From: Galaxea fascicularis
Taxonomy: Eukaryota; Cnidaria; Anthozoa; Scleractinia; Euphylliidae
DNA length: 64,000 nt
Reading direction: 5' to 3'
Assembly: GCA_948470475.1 (NCBI GenBank)
Contig: OX419346.1
Span: 18,984,417-19,048,416, forward strand
In this document: piece after piece, positions 51,416 to 61,900 of the stretch
Layout of the letters: each line of letters starts with the position of its first letter
How positions within the stretch are numbered: position 1 is the first letter of the stretch
Translations under genes and position numbers: made by a program
Notes under the pieces: model-generated
What the model was told of the DNA's origin: nothing
Seen by the model: only the letters and a program-made list of their open reading frames with translations
The model's database searches: none

Positions 51416-51838
51416 GCAACGGCAGTGATGTTTTGTTTGCGAATGCTCGCCCTTTTTCCTCAAACAAAGAATCGTTAGCAGTCATGGTATCGAAGTTATT
51501 CGCATTTAGAAAACATTTTATTTTATTTTATTTGAAACTTTTGCTTGTGTATCTCCCAGGAATTTTTGAATGCGCACAACATTTAATATGCCTCTTGAAA
51601 AAATATTCTTTACTATAAGTCACATAATTTCATTGGAATTCCAGAAAATCGCCTAAAAATGATAGAAAGCGACAAATGAAAATGAAGCTGAAGTTGGTGT
51701 ACATATAGAAATTGGCTTCCTTGGCAGAATCAAGACTTAACTTGCTAATGAACACTTCTGGCATCCACAAAAAAACTCGCAGATGATACCGTACGCTTAA
51801 AACAGAGTTTTCGGTAGGGGCTGGATTCACTGCATCCC
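51416..51838. other. Intergenic sequence after the polyadenylation site
   Basis: AT-rich, non-coding. Short frames exist on both strands but none has a recognisable domain or codon bias. It does not resemble the following dynein exon (exon 76), so the inverted copy ends before this region. Confidence 0.5.
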
Positions 51839-51940
51839 TAGCCTGTTCCGGGCGTTGTTAGAAAATGGGGCGCGATAGTTCCGGCCCGTTCTCTTATTTT
51901 AACTCACGGTTACCAAAGAATCGCGAGCAACCCTTCTTAT

Positions 51941-52609
51941 TGCAATAAAGTAGCATCTAAGCACCTATCCGCCGACCGGTTAGCTCAGTTGGTAGAGTTC
52001 CGGACTAACGTGCGGGGAGGTTTTGGGTTCAAATCCCGGCCGGACCAACACTCAGGGTCTTTAAATAACTGAGGAGAAAGTGCTTCCTTTGCAATGACAT
52101 CTGCAAATGGTTAGACGCTCTAGTCTTCTCGGATAAGGACGATAAACCGGAGGTCCCGTCTCACAACTCTCCATAATTAATTATGTGGGACGTTAAAGAA
52201 CCACTAGGGGCGTAACGAACCTTGGCTGTGACTACCCCTGTTTCTCGGGCCAGCAGTAATTGGCGCTCGCTGTTACGGTGTCCTTGCCAGCTTGACAAAG
52301 TTAAATAAATAAAGCATCAGATCCCTGACCCAAGAACCAAGCGGTTTTGAAGAAGGGTAGGCTGCATTTGACCATACTGTCGACACCTGAGAAAAGCAAC
52401 ACGTATTGCATTATTAACAAATCTTAACACAATGCGCGTCACATCATAATCATAATCATCGTCACAATTGACCCCAAAACACCATAATCACTGTAGTCGC
52501 CACTAACATTACTAAGCAAGAAATTCATCACATATCTGATTGTTCAAGGAGTTACTGTAAAGTTTAGCCAGCTCAGGTGCAATCATTTTTGACGCTTTGA
52601 TAGCTTTCT
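51941..52609 (-). pseudogene. Inverted partial copy of DNAH6 exons 74-75, decayed
   Basis: Read on the minus strand, 52609-52536 matches the 3' part of exon 74 (KAIK...ELAKLYSNSLNNQ against KAIK...[13 protein letters not shown]). A 149-bp intron with the acceptor CTTTTCTCAG follows, then 52386-52314 matches exon 75 ([19 protein letters not shown] against [19 protein letters not shown]). The last 20 or so bases of exon 75 continue at 51962-51941, beyond an inserted SINE. Exon 75 identity is roughly 57 of 69 bases by eye. Both donors are lost (GT to AT). Retained intron sequence shows a DNA-level copy, not retroposition. An alternative source is another dynein gene, but the intron similarity favours this one. 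Confidence 0.85.
51964..52315 (+). mobile_element. tRNA-derived SINE inserted in pseudo-exon 75
   Basis: The tRNA-like head at about 51976-52047 has A box TAGCTCAGTTGGTAGAG and B box GGTTCAAATCCC. The body includes CTTCTCGGATAAGGACGATA, AACCGGAGGTCCCGTCTC, GTGGGACGTTAAAGAACC and CTCGCTGTTACGGTGTCC, and ends GTTAAATAAATAAAG. The GGATAAGGACG...ACGTTAAAGAACC core resembles the deeply conserved Nin-type SINE domain as I recall it. A probable 5-bp duplication AAGCA flanks it, and the sequences on either side rejoin as dynein exon 75. Confidence 0.85.
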
Positions 52610-52676
52610 AAGCGAGGCGAACATGAGGCGACGAAAAAAGGAGGGAAGGTTGGGACGGGCGCCTGGAACAGGCTAA

Positions 52677-52930
52677 GCATCACCGTCGTGATACCTTAAG
52701 CCAAAATCAACGACTATAAAACGAACGTAGGTACATTGTCCTCTCTGATTAATCGTTATCATTAGACACAAAGGCACATACAAGGTTAGACATTTTGTAA
52801 AGGGGCTAAAAGTCAAGATTTAAGCTCATTAAGCAATTTCTATTGTCTCAAAATTCATATCGTAATTTCTCTTTAAAAATAATGACATTCTTGCATTGTT
52901 CCTCCTCGGTATAAAGAAGGGGATAAAACG
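52677..52930. other. Unassigned spacer before the satellite
   Basis: AT-rich sequence between the exon-copy block and the satellite. I see no gene, RNA or repeat in it. Confidence 0.5.
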
Positions 52931-55900
52931 AATATTCTTTCTATTCTTATTCAGCTGTGTGCAAGATTTCAGCAAAGTTGAAATTTTGACCAAAACCCAA
53001 AGGGGTTAACCCATGGTTTTGGCTCAAATTTGGAATTTGGCAGAAACTTTGCTTATTTCAAAGGGAAGTCTAGAAATGATGTTTAAATGCTTTTAAAACC
53101 TCCCAAAACATTATTTCTATTCTTATTTGAGCTGTGTGCAAGATTTCAGCAAAGTTTAAATTTTGACCAAAACCCAAAGGGGTTAACCCATGGTTTTGGC
53201 TCAAATTTGGAATTTGGCTGAAACTTTGCCTATTTCAAAGGGAAGTCTAGAAATGATGTTTAAATGCTTTTAAAACCTCCCACAACATTATTTCTATTCT
53301 TATTTGAGCTGTGTGCAAGATTTCAGCAAAGTTGAAATTTTGACCAAAACCCAAAGGGGTTAACCCATGGTTTTGGCTCAAATTTGGAATTTGGCAGAAA
53401 CTTTGCTTATTTCAAAGGGAAGTCTAGAAATGATGTTTAAATGCTTTTAAAACCTCCCAAAACATTATTTCTATTCTTATTTGAGCTGTGTGCAAGATTT
53501 CAGCAAAGTTGAAATTTTGACCAAAACCCAAAGGGGTTAACCCATGGTTTTGGCTCAAAATTTGGAATTTGGCTGAAACTTTGCCTATTTCAAAGGGAAG
53601 TCTAGAAATGATGTTTAAATGCTTTTAAAACCTCCCAAAACATTATTTCTATTCTTATTTGAGCTGTGTGCAAGATTTCAGCAAAGTTGAAATTTTGACC
53701 AAAACCCAAAGGGGTTAACCCATGGTTTTGGCTCAAATTTGGAATTTGGCAGAAACTTTGCTTATTTCAAAGGGAAGTCTAGAAATGATGTTTCAATGCT
53801 TTTAAAACCTCCCAAAACATTATTTCTATTCTTATTTGAGCTGTGTGCAAGATTTCAGCAACGTTGAAATTTTGACCAAAACCCAAAGGGGTTAACCCAT
53901 GGTTTTGGCTCAAATTTGGAATTTGGCAGAAACTTTGCTTATTTCAAAGGGAAGTCTAGAAATGATGTTTAAATGCTTTTAAAACCTCCCACAACATTAT
54001 TTCTATTCTTATTTGAGCTGTGTGCAAGATTTCAGCAAAGTTGAAATTTTGACCAAAACCCAAAGGGGTTAACCCATGGTTTTGGCTCAAATTTGGAATT
54101 TGGCTGAAACTTTGCTTATTTCAAAGGGAAGTCTAGAAATGATGTTTAAATGCTTTTAAAACCTCCCAAAACATTATTTCTATTCTTATTTGAGCTGTGT
54201 GCAAGATTTCAGCAAAGTTGAAATTTTGACCAAAATCCAAAGGGGTTAACCCATGGTTTTGGCTCAAATTTGGAATTTGGCTGAAACTTTGCCTATTTCA
54301 AAGGGAAGTCTAGAAATGATGTTTCAATGCTTTTAAAACCTCCCAAAACATTATTTCTATTCTTATTTGAGCTGTGTGCAAGATTTCAGCAAAGTTGAAA
54401 TTTTGACCAAAACCCAAAGGGGTTAACCCATGGTTTTGGCTCAAATTTGGAATTTGGCTGAAACTTTGCCTATTTCAAAGGGAAGTCTAGAAATGATGTT
54501 TAAATGCTTTTAAAACCTCCCAAAACATTATTTCTATTCTTATTTGAGCTGTGTGCAAGATTTCAGCAAAGTTAAAATTTTGACCAAAACCCAAAGGGGT
54601 TAACCCATGGTTTTGGCTCAAATTTGGAATTTGGCTGAAACTTTGCCTATTTCAAAGGGAAGTCTAGAAATGATGTTTAAATGCTTTTAAAACCTCCCAA
54701 AACATTATTTCTATTCTTATTTGAGCTGTGTGCAAGATTTCAGCAAAGTTGAAATTTTGACCAAAACCCAAAGGGGTTAACCCATGGTTTTGGCTCAAAA
54801 TTTGGAATTTGGCTGAAACTTTGCCTATTTTAAAGGGAAGTCTAGAAATGATGTTTAAATGCTTTTAAAACCTCCCACAACATTATTTCTATTCTTTTTT
54901 GAGCTGTGTGCAAGATTTCAGCAAAGTTGAAATTTTGCCCAAAACCCAAAGGGGTTAACCAATGGTTTTGGCTCAAATTTGGAATTTGGCAGAAACTTTG
55001 CTTATTTCAAAGGGAAGTCTAGAAATGATGTTTAAATGCTTTTAAAACCTCCCAAAACATTATTTCTATTCTTATTTGAGCTGTGTGCAAGATTTCAGCA
55101 AAGTTGAAATTTTGACCAAAACCCAAAGGGGTTAACCCATGGTTTTGGCTCAAAATTTGGAATTTGGCTGAAACTTTGCCTATTTTAAAGGGAAGTCTAG
55201 AAATGATGTTTAAATGCTTTTAAAACCTCCCACAACATTATTTCTATTCTTTTTTGAGCTGTGTGCAAGATTTCAGCAAAGTTGAAATTTTGCCCAAAAC
55301 CCAAAGGGGTTAACCAATGGTTTTGGCTCAAATTTGGAATTTGGCAGAAACTTTGCTTATTTCAAAGGGAAGTCTAGAAATGATGTTTAAATGCTTTTAA
55401 AACCTCCCAAAACATTATTTCTATTCTTATTTGAGCTGTGTGCAAGATTTCAGCAAAGTTGAAATTTTGACCAAAACCCAAAGGGGTTAACCCATGGTTT
55501 TGGCTCAAATTTGGAATTTGGCTGAAACTTTGCCTATTTCAAAGGGAAGTCTAGAAATGATGTTTAAATGCTTTTAAAACCTCCCAAAACATTATTTCTA
55601 TTCTTTTTTGAGCTGTGTGCAAGATTTCAGCAAAGTTGAAATTTTGCCCAAAACCCAAAGGGGTTAACCAATGGTTTTGGCTCAAATTTGGAATTTGGCT
55701 GAAACTTTGCTTATTTCAAAGGGAAGTCTAGAAATGATGTTTAAATGCTTTTAAAACCTCCCAAAACATTATTTCTATTCTTATTTGAGCTGTGTGCAAG
55801 ATTTCAGCAAAGTTGAAATTTTGACCAAAACCCAAAGGGGTTAACCCATGGTTTTGGCTCAAATTTGGAATTTGGCTGAAACTTTGCCTATTTCAAAGGG

Positions 55901-58900
55901 AAGTCTAGAAATGATGTTTAAATGCTTTTAAAACCTCCCAAAACATTATTTCTATTCTTATTTGAGCTGTGTGCAAGATTTCAGCAAAGTTGAAATTTTG
56001 ACCAAAACCCAAAGGGGTTAACCCATGGTTTTGGCTCAAAATTTGGAATTTGGCTGAAACTTTGCCTATTTCAAAGGGAAGTCTAGAAATGATGTTTAAA
56101 TGCTTTTAAAACCTCCCACAACATTATTTCTATTCTTTTTTGAGCTGTGTGCAAGATTTCAGCAAAGTTGAAATTTTGCCCAAAACCCAAAGGGGTTAAC
56201 CAATGGTTTTGGCTCAAATTTGGAATTTGGCAGAAACTTTGCTTATTTCAAAGGGAAGTCTAGAAATGATGTTTAAATGCTTTTAAAACCTCCCAAAACA
56301 TTATTTCTATTCTTATTTGAGCTGTGTGCAAGATTTCAGCAAAGTTGAAATTTTGACCAAAACCCAAAGGGGTTAACCCATGGTTTTGGCTCAAATTTGG
56401 AATTTGGCTGAAACTTTGCCTATTTCAAAGGGAAGTCTAGAAATGATGTTTAAATGCTTTTAAAACCTCCCAAAACATTATTTCTATTCTTATTTGAGCT
56501 GTGTGCAAGATTTCAGCAAAGTTGAAATTTTGCCCAAAACCCAAAGGGGTTAACCAATGGTTTTGGCTCAAATTTGGAATTTGGCAGAAACTTTGCCTAT
56601 TTCAAAGGGAAGTCTAAAAATGATGTTTCAATGCTTTTAAAACCTATCACAACATTATTTCTATTCTTATTTGAGCTGTGTGCAAGATTTCAGCAAAGTT
56701 GAAATTTTGACCAAAACCCAAAGGGGTTAACCCATGGTTTTGGCTCAAATTTGGAATTTGGCAGAAACTTTGCTTATTTCAAAGGGAAGTCTAGAAATGA
56801 TGTTTAAATGCTTTTAAAACCTCCCAAAACATTATTTCTATTCTTATTTGAGCTGTGTGCAAGATTTCAGCAAAGTTGAAATTTTGACCAAAATCCAAAG
56901 GGGTTAACCCATGGTTTTGGCTCAAATTTGGAATTTGGCTGAAACTTTGCCTATTTCAAAGGGAAGTCTAGAAATGATGTTTAAATGCTTTTAAAACCTC
57001 CCAAAACATTATTTCTATTCTTATTTGAGCTGTGTGCAAGATTTCAGCAAAGTTAAAATTTTGACCAAATTTGCCTATTTCAAAGGGAAGTCTAGAAATG
57101 ATGTTTAAATGCTTTTAAAACCTCCCAAAACATTACTTCTATTCTTATTTGAGCTGTGTGCAAGATTTCAGCAAAGTTAAAATTTTGACCAAAACCCAAA
57201 GGGGTTAACCCATGGTTTTGGCTCAAATTTGGAATTTGGCTGAAACTTTGCCTAATTCAAAGGGAAGTCTAGAAATGATGTTTAAATGCTTTTAAAACCT
57301 CCCAAAACATTATTTCTATTCTTATTTGAGCTGTGTGCAAGATTTCGGCAAAGTTGAAATTTTGACCAAAACCCAAAGGGGTTAACCCATGGTTTTGGCT
57401 CAAATTTGGAATTTGGCTGAAACTTTGCCTATTTCAAAGGGAAGTCTAGAAATGATGTTTAAATGCTTTTAAAACCTCCCACAACATTATTTCTATTCTT
57501 TTTTGAGCTGTGTGCAAGATTTCAGCAAAGTTGAAATTTTGCCCAAAACCCAAAGGGGTTAACCAATGGTTTTGGCTCAAATTTGGAATTTGGCAGAAAC
57601 TTTGCTTATTTCAAAGGGAAGTCTAGAAATGATGTTTAAATGCTTTTAAAACCTCCCAAAACATTATTTCTATTCTTATTTGAGCTGTGTGCAAGATTTC
57701 AGCAAAGTTGAAATTTTGACCAAAACCCAAAGGGGTTAACCCATGGTTTTGGCTCAAATTTGGAATTTTGCTGAAACTTTGCCTATTTCAAAGGGAAGTC
57801 TAGAAATGATGTTTAAATGCTTTTAAAACCTCCCAAAACATTATTTCTATTCTTTTTTGAGCTGTGTGCAAGATTTCAGCAAAGTTGAAATTTTGCCCAA
57901 AACCCAAAGGGGTTAACCAATGGTTTTGGCTCAAATTTGGAATTTGGCAGAAACTTTGCTTATTTCAAAGGGAAGTCTAGAAATGATGTTTTAATGCTTT
58001 TAAAACCTCCCAAAACATTATTTCTATTCTTATTTGAGCTGTGTGCAAGATTTCAGCAAAGTTGAAATTTTGACCAAAACCCAAAGGGGTTAACCAATGG
58101 TTTTGGGTCAAATTTGGAATTTGGCAGAAACTTTGCCTATTTCAAAGGGAAGTCTAGAAATGATGTTTCAATGCTTTTAAAACCTCCCAAAACATTATTT
58201 CTATTCTTGTTTGAGCTGTGTGCAAGATTTCAGCAAAGTTGAAATTTTCACCAAAACCCAAAGGGGTTAACCCATGGTTTTGGCTCAAATTTGGAATTTG
58301 GCTGAAACTTTGCTTATTTCAAAGGGAAGTCTAGAAATGATGTTTAAATGCTTTTAAAACCTCCCAAAACATTATTTCTATTCTTATTTGAGCTGTGTGC
58401 AAGATTTCAGCAAAGTTGAAATTTTGACCAAAACCCAAAGGGGTTAACCCATGGTTTTGGCTCAAATTTGGAATTTGGCTGAAACTTTGCTTATTTCAAA
58501 GGGAAGTCTAGAAATGATGTTTAAATGCTTTTAAAACCTCCCAAAACATTATTTCTATTCTTATTTGAGCTGTGTGCAAGATTACAGCAAAGTTGAAATT
58601 TTGACCAAAACCCAAAGGGGTTAACCCATGGTTTTGGCTCAAATTTGGAATTTGGCAGAAACTTTGCTTATTTGAAAGGGAAGTCTAGAAATGATGTTTA
58701 AATGCTTTTAAAACCTCCCAAAACATTATTTCTATTCTTGTTTGAGCTGTGTGCAAGATTTCAGCAAAGTTGAAATTTTGACCAAAACCCAAAGGGGTTA
58801 ACCAATGGTTTTGGCTCAAATTTGGAATTTGGCAGAAACTTTGCTTATTTCAAAGGGAAGTCTAGAAATGATGTTTAAATGCTTTTAAAACCTCCCAAAA

Positions 58901-61900
58901 CATTATTTCTATTCTTATTTGAGCTGTGTGCAAGATTTCAGCAAAGTTGAAATTTTGACCAAAACCCAAAGGGGTTAACCCATGGTTTTGGCTCAAATTT
59001 GGAATTTGGCTGAAACTTTGCCTATTTCAAAGGGAAGTCTAGAAATGATGTTTAAATGCTTTTAAAACCTCCCAAAACATTATTTCTATTCTTATTTGAG
59101 CTGTGTGCAAGATTTCAGCAAAGTTGAAATTTTGACCAAAACCCAAAGGGGTTAACCCATGGTTTTGGCTCAAAATTTGGAATTTGGCTGAAACTTTGCC
59201 TATTTCAAAGGGAAGTCTAGAAATGATGTTTAAATGCTTTTAAAACCTCCCACAACATTATTTCTATTCTTTTTTGAGCTGTGTGCAAGATTTCAGCAAA
59301 GTTGAAATTTTGCCCAAAACCCAAAGGGGTTAACCAATGGTTTTGGCTCAAATTTGGAATTTGGCAGAAACTTTGCTTATTTCAAAGGGAAGTCTAGAAA
59401 TGATGTTTAAATGCTTTTAAAACCTCCCAAAACATTATTTCTATTCTTATTTGAGCTGTGTGCAAGATTTCAGCAAAGTTGAAATTTTGACCAAAACCCA
59501 AAGGGGTTAACCCATGGTTTTGGCTCAAATTTGGAATTTGGCTGAAACTTTGCCTATTTCAAAGGGAAGTCTAGAAATGATGTTTAAATGCTTTTAAAAC
59601 CTCCCAAAACATTATTTCTATTCTTATTTGAGCTGTGTGCAAGATTTCAGCAAAGTTGAAATTTTGCCCAAAACCCAAAGGGGTTAACCAATGGTTTTGG
59701 CTCAAATTTGGAATTTGGCAGAAACTTTGCCTATTTCAAAGGGAAGTCTAAAAATGATGTTTCAATGCTTTTAAAACCTCCCAAAACATTATTTCTATTC
59801 TTATTTGAGCTGTGTGCAAGATTTCAGCAAAGTTGAAATTTTGACCAAAACCCAAAGGGGTTAACCCATGGTTTTGGCTCAAATTTGGAATTTGGCAGAA
59901 ACTTTGCTTATTTCAAAGGGAAGTCTAGAAATGATGTTTAAATGCTTTTAAAACCTCCCAAAACATTATTTCTATTCTTATTTGAGCTGTGTGCAAGATT
60001 ACAGCAAAGTTGAAATTTTGACCAAAATCCAAAGGGGTTAACCCATGGTTTTGGCTCAAATTTGGAATTTGGCTGAAACTTTGCCTATTTCAAAGGGAAG
60101 TCTAGAAATGATGTTTAAATGCTTTTAAAACCTCCCAAAACATTATTTCTATTCTTATTTGAGCTGTGTGCAAGATTTCAGCAAAGTTAAAATTTTGACC
60201 AAATTTGCCTATTTCAAAGGGAAGTCTAGAAATGATGTTTAAATGCTTTTAAAACCTCCCAAAACATTATTTCTATTCTTATTTGAGCTGTGTGCAAGAT
60301 TTCAGCAAAGTTAAAATTTTGACCAAAACCCAAAGGGGTTAACCCATGGTTTTGGCTCAAATTTGGAATTTGGCTGAAACTTTGCCTAATTCAAAGGGAA
60401 GTCTAGAAATGATGTTTAAATGCTTTTAAAACCTCCCAAAACATTATTTCTATTCTTATTTGAGCTGTGTGCAAGATTTCGGCAAAGTTGAAATTTTGAC
60501 CAAAACCCAAAGGGGTTAACCCATGGTTTTGGCTCAAATTTGGAATTTGGCTGAAACTTTGCCTATTTCAAAGGGAAGTCTAGAAATGATGTTTAAATGC
60601 TTTTAAAACCTCCCACAACATTATTTCTATTCTTTTTTGAGCTGTGTGCAAGATTTCAGCAAAGTTGAAATTTTGCCCAAAACCCAAAGGGGTTAACCAA
60701 TGGTTTTGGCTCAAATTTGGAATTTGGCAGAAACTTTGCTTATTTCAAAGGGAAGTCTAGAAAATATGTTTAAATGCTTTTAAAACCTCCCAAAACATTA
60801 TTTCTATTCTTATTTGAGCTGTGTGCAAGATTTCAGCAAAGTTGAAATTTTGACCAAAACCCAAAGGGGTTAACCCATGGTTTTGGCTCAAATTTGGAAT
60901 TTTGCTGAAACTTTGCCTATTTCAAAGGGAAGTCTAGAAATGATGTTTAAATGCTTTTAAAACCTCCCAAAACATTATTTCTATTCTTTTTTGAGCTGTG
61001 TGCAAGATTTCAGCAAAGTTGAAATTTTGCCCAAAACCCACAGGGGTTAACCAATGGTTTTGGCTCAAATTTGGAATTTGGCAGAAACTTTGCTTATTTC
61101 AAAGGGAAGTCTAGAAATGATGTTTTAATGCTTTTAAAACCTCCCAAAACATTATTTCTATTCTTATTTGAGCTGTGTGCAAGATTTCAGCAAAGTTGAA
61201 ATTTTGACCAAAACCCAAAGGGGTTAACCCATGGTTTTGGGTCAAATTTGGAATTTGGCTGAAACTTTGCCTATTTCAAAGGGAAGTCTAGAAATGATGT
61301 TTCAATGCTTTTAAAACCTCCCAAAACATTATTTCTATTCTTGTTTGAGCTGTGTGCAAGATTTCAGCAAAGTTGAAATTTTGACCAAAACCCAAAGGGG
61401 TTAACCCATGGTTTTGGCTCAAATTTGGAATTTGGCTGAAACTTTGCTTATTTCAAAGGGAAGTCTAGAAATGATGTTTAAATGCTTTTAAAACCTCCCA
61501 AAACATTATTTCTATTCTTATTTGAGCTGTGTGCAAGATTTCAGCAAAGTTGAAATTTTGACCAAAACCCAAAGGGGTTAACCCATGGTTTTGGCTCAAA
61601 TTTGGAATTTGGCTGAAACTTTGCTTATTTCAAAGGGAAGTCTAGAAATGATGTTTAAATGCTTTTAAAACCTCCCAAAACATTATTTCTATTCTTATTT
61701 GAGCTGTGTGCAAGATTACAGCAAAGTTGAAATTTTGACCAAAACCCAAAGGGGTTAACCCATGGTTTTGGCTCAAATTTGGAATTTGGCAGAAACTTTG
61801 CTTATTTGAAAGGGAAGTCTAGAAATGATGTTTAAATGCTTTTAAAACCTCCCAAAACATTATTTCTATTCTTATTTGAGCTGTTTGCAAGATTTCAGCA

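Larger units (their letters stand above)
51839..52676. mobile_element. Candidate TIR-bounded block carrying dynein exon fragments
   Basis: TAGCCTGTTCCGGGCG at 51839 and its complement CGCCTGGAACAGGCTA ending at 52675 match at 15 of 16 positions. Between them lie the inverted exon 74/75 copy and a younger SINE. Without the SINE the block would be about 480 bp, a plausible size for a non-autonomous DNA element that captured host sequence. The repeats are short and partly self-palindromic, so they may only mark neighbouring repeats. Confidence 0.4.

Noticed and set aside
51976..52047. A genuine tRNA gene on the plus strand
   Set aside because: It has A and B boxes, but the arms are irregular and the sequence runs into a SINE body and A/T-rich tail, with flanking duplication.
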